Assembly (NCBI GenBank): GCA_013396655.1
Contig: WBMV01006662.1
Coordinates: forward strand, 1-64,000
Length of the DNA stretch: 64,000 bases
Direction of reading: 5' to 3'
Origin: Campylorhamphus procurvoides
Lineage: Eukaryota; Chordata; Aves; Passeriformes; Dendrocolaptidae
The notes below the pieces were generated by a model. That model was not told where the DNA came from, did no database searches, and worked only from the letters and a program-made list of their open reading frames with translations. This document shows, one piece after another, positions 1-11,700 of this stretch; position 1 is the first letter of the stretch; every line of letters begins with the position of its first letter. The position numbers were made by a program, and so were the translations under genes.

Positions 1-3000
1 TTTACCTCTAAACCAGTACAAGAATTTAAAAAATAATCATCTTCAAAATGCTGGTAACATTTTGCAGGATAACTGTAAATAAGGCACAAGAGATTGACAT
101 TTTAAATTAACCATTAAAATTAATTGCAAGAATCTCATTAAATTTAGCCTAACTATATAACTAGCACTTGGTAATGTCCAATAAGAGCTTTCTGTATAGT
201 CAATCACTTTGTAGGCCATTTTAATGAAGTTCTGCATTTCAGACTGAGACACATATATTTATTCCAGCAATGTTGGAAGTTGAAAAAACTGATCCTGTAA
301 AAACTAGAATTTGTGGTTTTGAGTAATGAAATTGATATGATGCTTTCTTGTTCAAAGGCACTGAACAACAAACTAATTCAATAATCCGCCATTATAGATA
401 AGACATGCATAAGTCTTTCAAAATATATTTACTACATTAAATGATTTTTTCTGAAAAAACCCTAAAGTTTGCAGTAATAATGCATGATGAGAAAAACTCT
501 GGTATCACTAGGAGATAATCTTATTTTGGCTAATCTTATTAGCAGGACAAGTGTTTTCAGATACCTATGTAAGTGCTTTACTCTCAAATGTGTTTTACAG
601 CATTGTGGTACATGTGGAAGACTTTTGAAAACATATTTTTACTCAGACATTCAAGAATTAGGCATGAGATCTTCAGAATACAAAGTTAGACACAAAAGTG
701 TTCTTACTGTCAAAAGAAGTCCATGAAACCATAACAGGAAACCATTTTTAAAAAGTTCTTGAGTATTTAAGGTAATAATATTTTTACTAGACAATCCCAC
801 AAAACTAGCTAGTTTTCTATTTGCATCTTTGTTTTGACATTCACCCTAGAGAAAGCTGCTTCAGAACCTTGTTGTGCCCTGGAAATATTCCAGCACCCAT
901 TGTTTTAATTGTCTTTTTGATGAGGCCTCTCACTGAACAACTTAAATACATGTTGGTCTGGTTTCTGTTCAAGCAGGAGATGTCTTTGAGCAAGTTGTCA
1001 TGTACTGGTCATTTGCAAAAAACTGGTGCCATATCATAAAGCCTACTGGAAGGGTTTTGAAGTTCACAGAGAAAGTAGATCTAATTGCACTTCATGCTCC
1101 ATGAGACTCTGGACAGGACACCCTGATATTTATCTTTGCTGATGAGTACTGTTCTATTCAAGCTTCTCCTAAGAAATTGCTCCTTAAAAGGATATATTTT
1201 CTGGAAGTAAAACCCCAATGTCCCACAAAATCCATAGGAACTCGCATGTATGGCCCAATTTGAGTTTAATGCAATAATAGTATTTGGTCCTTTATTTCAG
1301 TTTCACTGTTGTGCTAAAAATTGGATTAGCACTGTTGTGCTAAACTGGGATTACAAATTTAGATGATGTTCTCACACATGGGCAAATTGTAGGCAATGAA
1401 GATAACTCGAGACCCTGGACAATTAATGGAGAAAAATACCAACAGTAAATGCTGGCCACATTCTTTAACTTCTTTACTTTGATTATTTCTTAGCAAGCTA
1501 TTTTGTTCTTTCAGTACTAGGAATATGTAACTCATGACTGGGAGAAGAGAAGAAGTAAAATAAAAGAATAGGCAGTAAATAGGTTGGTTTATCACTCAAA
1601 GGTGAAGCACAGTACATCAATGGTAAGGTTAATAAACCTCAACAGAGTTTGTGCACCAAATGTGAGTCTTTAAAATATTACGTGCCTTATGATGTCACTG
1701 ACAGTAGATTGCAAAATTGCATTCTGTTATAGAAAAAGTGTATTGTAATCTTTTTACTTGATGCCTAAAAATTTGTTTGCTGGCACCTGTAATAAATAGC
1801 ATCTGCAAATGATTCACAAAGTGACTCTCCATAGGTTGTGCTAGGTGAACAATAGCACAGCAGAATTACTCTCAAATCAATTACTTGAATCTCTACTAAG
1901 CAATATGTTGACTTTCTGTTGGTCTTTTATGAATCATTATTACATTGTACTGAACCTTCTTTTCATTCTTAACTGGTCTGTGTTGTGTCTACACTTTTGA
2001 ACTATTAAAGATAATGTAGGCATCCAATTTCTTGCCATTTATTTCCACATTAAATATGATTGATGGAAAGTAAATACCCAGTTTAGACTGGGATTAAAAG
2101 TTTTCTCATCTTTTGTCACTTTGACTTTGGTTAGGCTTTATGCACACACATTGTCTTAAAGAAGCACCTCTTAAAATATCTGGAATTGATGTTGAAAAAA
2201 CAGTAAAGGCAAATAGAAGTATTACTATCTCATTTTGCAAACAGGAAACCCAGAAAGAATAACTACTTTTTGTAGGGTTTCACACCTATGACTCATGAGA
2301 TTCAGTTCCTTCATCACATAATAGACATTCTTTGGAATTCTGGGATTTGTAACATTTTGCTTCCATAAGCCAATTTCCCATTTGTAAGGAAAGTTTAGTG
2401 AATTTTTCATTCTTTCTGATGTGAAGGTGGTTGGGGCATTTGGGGTCTTTTTACTGTTGTGTTAAGTGAGTCATAACACCCTGAACACACTTTAGAGTAT
2501 TATGAAACAAATTTTAAAGTCAGTGTCATGAGCGTCATCTTCATCATCTAAGGTACTAATCGTGTTTAGGGTGGTGTTAGAGAATAAGAGAGAACTGCTT
2601 CCACAGAATTTTTCACAGGATGAGACTCAAGCTGTGCAAAGTCAATTCATTTTCCTTTTCTCATCTTGTCAATATTGACATAAAACTTTTTCATAAGGAA
2701 TATGAGACAGACAAGACCTACTAATTGGGAGGGGGAAGGAAGAGGAGGTTTTCATTATCAGCACAAGCTGCGCTGCCTCATAAACAGTGAGTGATCAAAT
2801 CTAATAAAGATAAACCCTTGAACGCTCACTGCTCTACTGCAGCAACACACTGTGAAAGCTTCAGGCACTGGATTGGGGGAGACTGAATCCTAACATATGG
2901 AGGGACTGCCAACAGGCGTGTAGGACAAAAACAAAGCTGAACTATTGCATCTCTGTTTCCTGCTGCCTCTCTCTGGCCTTAGGCTGCAAAGCCATTTCAG

Positions 3001-5973
3001 ATGCTGATTTTTAACAACACACAAACAGTGAAAAAAAGAGCCTTAAAAATCAGTCTTGGCATACAAAGATATTCTCTTTAAAGAGGCCAGAGAATTTGGT
3101 ATGGGGTAAAAAATGAGACAAGGAACTTGAGGTAGAGAAAAGTGTAAAGTGAGGGTGATTAATCACCTCTTCTCAGGAGAAATTTCCAGATTTAAGATTC
3201 AGCTGTAAGAACTTCAGTATGTATGCAAAAAATCATATTTCTAAAGCTGAAAAGACATTTCTCTGGGGAGCAGGATATTTTTCTACTACTTCTGTAAGGC
3301 ATAAACTGCATGATGCTCTTCAAAACATGACTGAGAGAGACCTGATAAGAAGTATTTCTAGAGGTGATACAGTTTCAGAATTTAACCAGTTCTAAGTTCC
3401 TAATCATGACTGATGAAAGGAAGGAAAAAGGAAGGAATTTCAAAAAGATGGAAGAAGGACATAAGTCAGGATAAATGTATGGCCCCTGCATTTCAGTGGG
3501 AATTGCAAAACTGGAAGTTGAATTATTAAAAAAAAAATTGAAAGGAAACACACAAACACAAGGAGGATATTTGGGCATGGCTGCCTAATTGTATCATAAT
3601 ACAGAAAAAAGTTTAGAACAACAAAAGTGTGATTCAAGCCACATCTCTCTTCATAACCAAGCACCAAAGTAGATAATTTAGTAGTTTGAGTGCTCTCCGT
3701 CATTTGAGGACATCAAGATACATAGAACAGACATCTAACATATAATGATACAGGAACAGTTGAGCCTGCCATCAAAGTTGATCTGTTTCAATGTTCTCTC
3801 CACTCTGATTCACTAAGACATACTATATATTAAATGCATCCCTTTCAGAAAAGCGTGAACATACTTAGTGCTGTACCATGATAAGGAGTCCAGCAGTATA
3901 CCTGCATTGTATGTTTAGGTACAAGTCACATCTCATTGTCCTCAGAAGAGAAAGGAAGAGCAAAACGTAGTTCTACTTCTGTTACCTGTCTAGAGTTTTT
4001 TATGATCCATCAGCCTTGTCATGATGTTGTATGAGCAAGAATAGCATAGGTCAAGTGCTAACTGTTCAGTTTTGTGACCCTAATAACTAAATACCTTGGT
4101 ATAAACAGATATGCTACTGTATAATGCAAGCAGGATTCTGTATATGAAGAATTTCATAGAAGTTAAAAAAGGTGAAATGACACTACTTCAAATATTGTAA
4201 GACATTAAACAAGTATGTCTTTGAAAACATCTTTACAACTAGTCACTCACTGTTATTGAATAAGAGTCTCAGAGTTAGCAAAAACTTTTAAATGCAAAAT
4301 TTGTTTCTTTCTGTAACTGTGAGAGAAAAGTGAAAAGCCTTGGGTTCTGTTTGGGGGTTTCTTCATTGTTTTTGTTTGGTTATTTGTTTTTTCTCACAAA
4401 ATCAACAAAGTGTTGCCATGTTCTCTTTTTAAGTTAGATATGAAGATTTTATTTCCAAGCCAAATAAATCTCAATCTAATTACATTTAAGGGTAAGCAGA
4501 AGTAGGAAGGGACATTATGAAAAAAGTCAAACTCTTGAATCCTAAATCAAAATATCTATATTAAACTGGCTTTGCTCATCACTAAACACTGGTACCTACT
4601 TACCAAGTCTCTTTCTAACTAAATACATCAAAGAACCTGGAGCACTGCCAAATCTATGTACACTAAAGCAGATATACTTGACTATACTGAGACAAGAGAT
4701 AGAGGATTCTGTGGGATTTTTGAAAGAGATTACATCCACTAATGTCACAGAAGAACATCGTGATTTACACTATTACAGAGCAGTGCCAAATGAATTAGTA
4801 ATCATCAGACATTATAAAGTGTCACAAGAAACTATTTAGCAATCATCTTCCAGAAAAGCAAAAGTTCAAAAATTTGTCACATCCAGAAAATGTCACAGTA
4901 CATAATGAAAAAGCATAAGTTATCTGCAGTGTGGTTAACCCTTTGCTAACCACACTACAAACATCACACTACAAACTTGAGCTCCATTATACCTGCTACC
5001 TGTGATGTCCTCGACATCAAAACCTGCACCTGATGCCACAGCTTGTGGGATGTTGTTTGTTCAACAACAAGAAGAAAGGGTGTGAGTCATGCTCAAGTAT
5101 TTGCTGTTACCTTCACAAATAAAAATAGATTCTCACTTGACAAAAATCTTTTTAATTTTCCTGGCATGTGATGTCTCTTTTTACTATTGGTTGTTACCAG
5201 TTTGGGATTGGACCACTTCTCATCTTTCATATTGTCGCAGGATTACAAGGAAAGAAAGATTCTTTAAGGGAATAGAGAGAATGAGAGCAAAGCAACATAA
5301 GTGAGTGCTTTGATCAGAAAGAGGCTAGCCCTGGGAGTGTCAAGGGCCTTTACTGTCCCTATCCAACACTGCCAGGGCTCCCCAAGAGACTAAAGCCCAG
5401 GACACATTTCAACTCACCATTTCTTGCTACCATGTCCTGCCCTGTTGAAGCCCATGGGAAAACCCCAGCACTCGAGGTCACCTGACAGAGAGGAGAAAGA
5501 TCAGGGTCCAGGTTCCATTTCCCAAACCAGACTGAAATATCTTGTCCAGTTTCAATTTACATATTCAAGAAAAAAGTACCAGAGACAAAGATTTACACGC
5601 TTGACTGTGATCCCCAACCTCTGCTTCACACAATTGTGCTTCCTTCTCCCCTTTCTCTGTTTTCTTACACTCAGTTCTCTGTTTCACAGTGGTACAGCAA
5701 CATTATCTAAGAATTAAGGATGAGCCTTTTCCTGCACAGGATTCTGTATTTCCTTGTTTTCACCATTTCTTGCAGACAGTCTAGAAGGGATGTTTTGCTG
5801 CTCTGGACCCTCACTTTCCCCAGGCACTGCACATTGCACAGAAAGCAGGGTGGCATGTGCAGAAACAGCTTGGTCTTTCTACTAAAATGAGGTAAGGAAA
5901 GCTACCTTTTAATTTAATTCAATAGGATATCATTAAACTTGTAAATCAAAAAATACAATTGTGGATGGCATAT
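1..5973. other. Unassigned AT-rich DNA, no gene seen
   Basis: I found no repeat family, exon or RNA gene that I can name here. Reading frames are short and lack motifs. Visible details are a purine-rich GGAA/AAGG patch near 3410-3450, a small inverted plus direct repeat at 4928-4976 (listed separately), and a more GC-rich stretch at about 5310-5880. That last patch could be an old interspersed repeat, but I do not recognise it. Confidence 0.6.
4928..4976. repeat. Small hairpin with overlapping direct repeat
   Basis: Positions 4928-4937 (AGTGTGGTTA) and 4947-4956 (TAACCACACT) are perfect inverted complements around a 9-base loop. The right arm runs into a 12-base exact direct repeat, CACACTACAAAC, at 4951-4962 and 4965-4976. 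The inverted and direct repeats thus share bases. No function can be inferred; slipped replication or a decayed repeat edge are both possible. Confidence 0.6.
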
Positions 5974-6770
5974 TGTAACACTCCAGCTCTGGAGCTGCAA
6001 GCTCATGGGCTCAGCCAGGAGTTTTACTTTAAAATATATATATAGGATTCTTTAATACCTTGAGATAGCATCAAAAGACACAAAAGCAACAAAAGATTTG
6101 TTCCCAAGAGAAGTATTTTTATTGATAATTTAGGGGAGAAAATAAGGGAACTTATTGGCAAAAGTTCAAAAGGGCACCACACAATCTAGACAAAATGTCC
6201 CACCAAAATACTGACCCAGCATGTACTAATCCACAACACTTAAGTCAAAATCCAATCCCTCCAGCTTCAAGCCACCCAAAACATCAAGAAAGGTGTAAAG
6301 AAAGAGAAGCAGAGAGAGCAAGAAAAGAGAAAGAGGGAAAGTCAGATCGTATAGCTACCACTGGAACCTTGTGGAAGACCAGATCTCACATTTCCACATG
6401 GCAGGGCTCTGACATGTGACAAACACATGCCTTTGCTTTTATCTGCTCTTCTCTCTATGATCACTCTCCCAGGTGGAGTCTCTGAACCCCTGGCCACTCT
6501 GAGGTTCCAGGCCAGGACAATGGGTCATGTTCTCGTTGTCCCTGCCGATCCAAGCTGGGTCAGGGGCGCCAGGAGCTGTAGGTGTTAAGTTTTCCCAGGC
6601 CGTTTGTGACTGACAGCCATTCCAGGGCTTCCATATGTGGGCTCCAGCGCCTCACCTGAGGGATATGACACCACCCCACCTCCATGAGGTTCGACCCATC
6701 CCCTCCACCTCCACACACACACCCCCACAAGGTGGTTCCAACCCAGTAATTACTGATCTGGTGTTTAACA
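5974..6770 (-). mobile_element. Probable solo LTR, minus orientation
   Basis: The segment starts with TG (TGTAACACTC) and ends with CA. Read on the minus strand its first bases are TGTTAAACAC, so the two ends form a short imperfect inverted repeat, as LTR ends do. The 5 bases outside are CATAT on the left (5969-5973) and CATAC on the right (6771-6775), a one-mismatch candidate target-site duplication. A minus-strand AATAAA lies at 6118-6123, and the right half is much more GC-rich than the surroundings, as expected for U3 right of the polyadenylation signal. No gag, pol or env is visible, so this would be a solo LTR. The family is unknown to me, and the boundaries rest on weak terminal matches. 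Confidence 0.48.
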
Positions 6771-7644
6771 CATACGTCTAAAGTACTTTGTAATCCTTTA
6801 TCATTACAATCAAAGTCTTTTTAAGATGGGCCACATTTCAGTCTTTAACTCTGTGTTTTCAACTTATAAATGACAACAAACTTCCAAGTAACAGATGTTT
6901 TAACTGGATATTAGAAACAATTGTCTAAAAGCCCTCACTGAAGCTCCTACACCACCCTCGGAGAACAGCACAGTGCTGCAAGTTTTACAATTCCAAAACA
7001 GAATTTGATGTGTCTGTTCCCACTAACTCAGACTGAAGCATCAGGGAAAGTAATATCAAAGAACTAAGGTTTGGATTTAAGAAAAGACAATTAGTTTTCA
7101 AATTAGATATCTGCTGCTTCTAGTTTAGATATTGGATAAACTCTCTAAAATGAAAGCAGCAGACTGAAACTGAGTGTTTTCTAACCTCTTCTAAATAAAA
7201 TCAGCTAGTTCATTGCATCTTTAACCAGAATCACCACTTCCTTGCTTAACCAGGGTCACCCGCCAGACAGGAGGGGTTAATGTCGTCAAGGACCATCACA
7301 GAATCCAGATAACGAATTGAAATTTTGAAGAAACTGAACACTCTCTAGGAAAGAAATTAGACTGGTGAGCTTGAAGGGGAAAAAACACATGCAAATGGTT
7401 TAAGCAAGAACTTACAGCATAGGTCAACAGGAATGTTTCTGACTGGAAATCACTTGGTGAAGAAATTAGTTTTGTACACCTAACACAAATCAATGGAGTA
7501 GATAGAGAACATTTAAGACATTAGTCTTAGGACATTAAGACATTTATCTTTGCCAGGAAACCCTGGTTTCTATCTTCCATGGCCTCCTCTACTCAAAGTG
7601 TGTCACTGGAAAAGTATAACCTGAGATGAATTGCAGTTTGATAA
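6771..7644. other. Unassigned DNA between LTR and CR1
   Basis: No gene, RNA gene or recognisable repeat was found. It might include further decayed retroviral sequence adjoining the LTR on its left, but no motif supports that. Confidence 0.5.
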
Positions 7645-8146
7645 TAAGAACATAAAGCACAGAAGGAAACTGTATCTGAGCAAAGGTCCATGTAGCCCAT
7701 ATTCTGTTTCTGAAAGGGGTCTGTATAAAATGTATGGTGAGAGAGCTTAAGAATAGCAAAAGCAAAGACTGATACATTCTCTCCCTACTTTTCTGGTTTC
7801 CAGCAGTGTGCCAGTTGGGGATTCTTTTCAGTTAAAAGCTGCATCTGCATCTTGTTTTGTAGCCTTTGATTGATCCTTCTTCCATAAATTTGCCTAGGAG
7901 TTTTTCAAACCCATTTGCAGAGAGAACCTCCACAGGAGCCTCTGGTGATGAGTTTCAGACTTTTCCTTCATGCTGTGTTTAAGAGCACTTCCTTTTTTTT
8001 GATTTATACCTGCAGCCTGACCATTTCATCTGATGCTCCACTGGACTGTTGTGAGAAAATGTACCCTATTACATTTCTCCATGCTACCCTACCATATCTT
8101 CCCTCAGCTGATTGAGGAGTCCTCATCTCTTAATCACTATTCATAT
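7645..8146 (-). mobile_element. Old CR1-type LINE, 3' part, minus orientation
   Basis: The plus strand reads as the antisense of a CR1 3' region of the older amniote type, familiar from reptile and turtle genomes. Ordered landmarks are AACATAA with AAAGGTCCATGTAGCCCA (about 7648-7700), CCATAAATTTGCCTAGGAG with TTTTTCAAACCCATTTGC (about 7885-7920), a GATGAGTTTCAGAC-type segment near 7945-7960, then a CTTCCTTTTTTTT...TACCTGCAGCCTGACCATTTCAT core (about 7988-8030). The element is strongly diverged and 5'-truncated. It stops exactly where a plus-strand LTR begins at 8147, and no continuation is visible beyond that LTR. CR1 lines encode a reverse transcriptase upstream of this region, but none of that remains here. 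Confidence 0.72.
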
Positions 8147-8750
8147 TGTACTGGGTCTTGCTGGAATGGAGTTAATTTTCTTCATAGCAGTGCATATGTT
8201 GCTGTGTTTCAGATCTGTGACCAAACAATTGACAGCTGCACTATGTGATCATTTTAGGTCCCTTCCCAAGGAAATATTCTATTCTATTCTTATAACAGTG
8301 ATGATAGCACAACAACGTTTTATCCATTGCTGAATATTGTTTGCATGGTGCCAAGACTTCCCATTTCTCACTCTGCCCTCTAAAGTAGATTGGGAATGGA
8401 CAAGAGACTGGGAGAGATTGCAGGCAGAACAACTGACCCAAATTGACAAGAGAGATATTCCACACCATATAACATCATGTTCAACAATAAAACAAGGAGA
8501 ATTTTTCTCAAGTAACCACTACTCAGAGACTGGCTTGGCATTGGTTGACTGGTGGCAAGTTATCATGTTTGCACCACTTGTTCTTTACCTTTCTTCTCTT
8601 TTCTCCTCCTCTCTACACACTGAAAAGTTTTTACCTCAATCCATGAGTTTTCTCACTCCTGCCCTTCCAATTCTCCACCCCATTCCACTGGAGTGGAGCA
8701 AGCAAGAAACTGGTTGAGGGCTTACCTGAATGGCTGCAGTCAGTCATGAC
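8147..8750 (+). mobile_element. ERVL-like LTR, plus orientation
   Basis: The start TGTACTGGGTCTTGCTGGAA, followed by GGAGTTAATTTTCTTCATAG, is the recognisable 5' end of a widespread bird LTR. Later landmarks in the same order are CTGACCCAAATTGACAAG (about 8433-8450), a GATATTCCACACCATAT segment, CAACAATAAAAC near 8482, and the R/U5-like TTTTTACCTCAATCCATGAG near 8629-8648. The 3' end is diffuse around 8750, and I could not find a convincing target-site duplication. An open frame of 126 codons at 8337-8717 is a by-product of the LTR sequence, not a gene. The minus-strand LTR at 63251-63778 shares its 5' end and central landmarks. Confidence 0.78.
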
Positions 8751-11700
8751 TATTAAAAGTGTGAAACATCTTTGATCTAGATCCATCTACAATTTTCAAA
8801 ATTCTAATGGTCAAGTTTGGTCCTTTAATGTGAAATGCTAAAAGCTGCAGAATTTAAGTCTGATGCAATTATAAGTTACACTGTAATAACCATATTGCTA
8901 TTGACAGCAACATGCAAAAACACTTAGGTTAATTTAGGCTAATGTTAACCTTAAACGCCCCAAACCTGGCCTATTAGGCCAGCTCTCAACCTATTGTGAG
9001 AACTTGCTATGTGACCCAGACACCGGTACCCGGTATCCTCTGAGGAGTTCAAGCACAAGATGACAGCAAAGGGCTTGAAGTATGATTGAGTATCCATGAC
9101 TGTAAATACCTCACGGATGGCAATTACTGGTCATTGAAGAATTGCAACCTTGAGGAAAGACTGTTAAGTGCAAAACAAAGAAGAGGCAGCCAAGCAAAAA
9201 AAAAATCCATTTGATTTTGCAGGCTAACACACCTGATACCATGTGGGTAAGTATCACTTAGCAGAGCCACAGAGTACGTAGTCTGAAGAAAAGACCATGT
9301 CTGCTCCTGTCTCCTCTGTCCCCATCCCCCTGCTCTCAGTGCCTGATTTTCTCAAAGTCCTTTTGTCCTGACAAACAATTGCCCAGGACAGGTTACAAAG
9401 ACATGAGAAGCAGTGTGCTTCTTTTTATGTGTGTGTGTTTCTGTGTCTGAGAGAGACTGTACTTGTGGTGTAGGCTAACAGAATAGGGAATTTACTCAAA
9501 GTAGCCTACAAAGTAAACTACATCCCAGGCCATAGAGGAAAGCAGGAAAAAAAATCTGTCCAATACAAAGATCTAAATCCTTCTTGACAAACTTGAATAT
9601 CCATTTAACTAAGCACATGAGCAAGATGATTTGTACCAGGCAGGCGTGGCAATTTCCCAAAACATTTTGAAACAGTAATGCACCTGCAAAGCATCTCCTG
9701 TCCAGCTAAGGCCACCTGCAAGGCAGTTAGAGAGGATTGCAAAGCATCAGGAGTCTCATATTCAAAGTCACTCACCCACTGAAGGGAAAGAAAAAGGAAT
9801 CCTACCAACATCCTACAAATGCCCTGAACCATGGAAAAGAATCAAATTTATTTGGAGTGATTTGTTTGAAGTTAGAGGACACTTTCCTTTTTTCCTTTTC
9901 ATAAAACAAAAAGATTAAGTGCCCTTGCTCAGTCAGACATTCTCACAGAGCTACACCAAGTGTGTGAGTCAAGATTTTCATTTACTGAAGCTATACTGAG
10001 GCTTTCCCAACACCATGTGTTTTTTCTATGTGCTCAATAGTCTTATCTTTTAGAAATGCTTACCTTGAGAGAGTGGAAATCAGATTTTCCAGTCTGTAGT
10101 TTCCAGGTTCCCCTCTGTGGCTCCTAGACTTTTTTATTTTGTAATGGCAGTTGCTCTTCTAGCACAGTAGAAATTGCATTGCACTGTTTACAATGACAGT
10201 TTACAAGGCTTTGCCAGATGCTCCGCAGTTTCACATCTGAGTTACTCCAAAACTTTCTCACAAACACCAGCCAGTTTTGGAAACTTACCTAACTTTTCTG
10301 TTTGGACTATTTCCTTCTGTATACTTACAACAAATTTATCTAACTCCTCTGATCCCTTTACTCTAAAGAATAGTGAGGAAGTGGGAATTATCAAAGTCTT
10401 TTAAGCAGTGGACCAACACAAAACCTGTTGCACTACTAGTTCATCCCTGAGTATTCTGCTACACCCTAGTCACAGATTGTCCTGTTTGTCTTCCTATATC
10501 TGATGAAGTAAACAACTTCTTACTAGCAACTTGAGCATTCTCTGCAAACCACTCTCATATTCTGTCCTTGTCTTCAGAATTTGTCTTCAAGCTCAAACTG
10601 CCATGTTTTATGGGCTTTCTTTTTCTCCTCATTTAGACAAGCTTTCAATTTTCTATAAGGCTGACCTTTCCTTATGACAACCTCCTTAAGTTTTCTATCC
10701 TGCCAGGCAGGTCCAGTAAAAACTGAAGCTTTTTCTTTTTGGCTTTGTAGGTTTTATATGATTTTTAGTAATAGCCTACATTTTTATAGTACTTTTTCTT
10801 GCAGATATCAGTGTGCTCTAGGAAGGAGACAAATAGTATAAGTTCTGCTTTTGAGAAAGGGAAGCAAAGTGGTGAAATAGCTGCCCCTAAGCCTTTCAAT
10901 AGACCACTAGCAAGAATAAAATCCTCCTACGTCCCAATACTCCTTGCATTGTATACATCAATAGGATGGAATTCATATGCATTTTAAAACCCTTCAATGA
11001 GTATCCATCCAGTCACTTCAGATTTGCTATGCAACAATACACGACTTACTGCGCACTAACAGCAATGCAGAAAAACAGGAACATGTATCTAGTATAGGTT
11101 AATAATAGCAGCTTTGACTTTACAATTTTTAAAAAAATATATTATAAAAAACCCTCAAAAATAAAGCAGTTGTTTCAATCTTCTTTCAACACTAATAAAT
11201 AATGAACTGCAACATCTAAGCTTGGGTCTAGTGAAAAATGCATTTACGTTTCACTACTGTGACAAGACAGTTTTCAGACTGGAACAATTAAAGACTGGGG
11301 CATGTTGAACTCAGCTTTGCAGTGTTCCTTGGTCCATAAAAAAAAATCTGAAATATAATTCAAAGTGCAACCTCTAATTAAAAAACAGCATAACAGGCAC
11401 TGAAAAGGGAAAGAATATCACAGGGATTTTCTCTAAATGACAAGCACTGACGGCAGACTGATCAAGTTGCACTGAAATGTGTTGGAATTCAGTTTTAAAA
11501 CAATTCATTGGGCTTCATTCTCTATTGTATGAACATTCCTTTGTGCTGCTTGGCTGGAGAAACTGTCATAAGGTAAATAAAAATAAAAGTTATTGATACT
11601 AGGTAATTCTTGTCACTATCACTTAGTCAAAATGATGCAGGTAATTACTTCAGTGTGAGATCTACTATAGCAGGACTCCTGCTTGAATTTAAACAAACAG

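Noticed and set aside
5414..5773. 14-base word TCACCATTTCTTGC present at 5414-5427 and 5760-5773
   Set aside because: A single 14-base match in 64 kb at this distance can be chance, and the flanks do not align.
6561..6571. TGGCGCC on the minus strand resembling a tRNA-Lys primer-binding site
   Set aside because: Only the first eight bases fit. The position falls in the U3 part of the proposed LTR, not just outside an LTR 3' end, and no gag or pol follows.
8337..8717. 126-codon plus-strand open frame
   Set aside because: It lies wholly inside the ERVL-like LTR at 8147-8750, which is non-coding in this family.
9236..9260. GTAAGT donor-like site after ATGTGG
   Set aside because: An isolated match with no open exon, acceptor or recognisable peptide.
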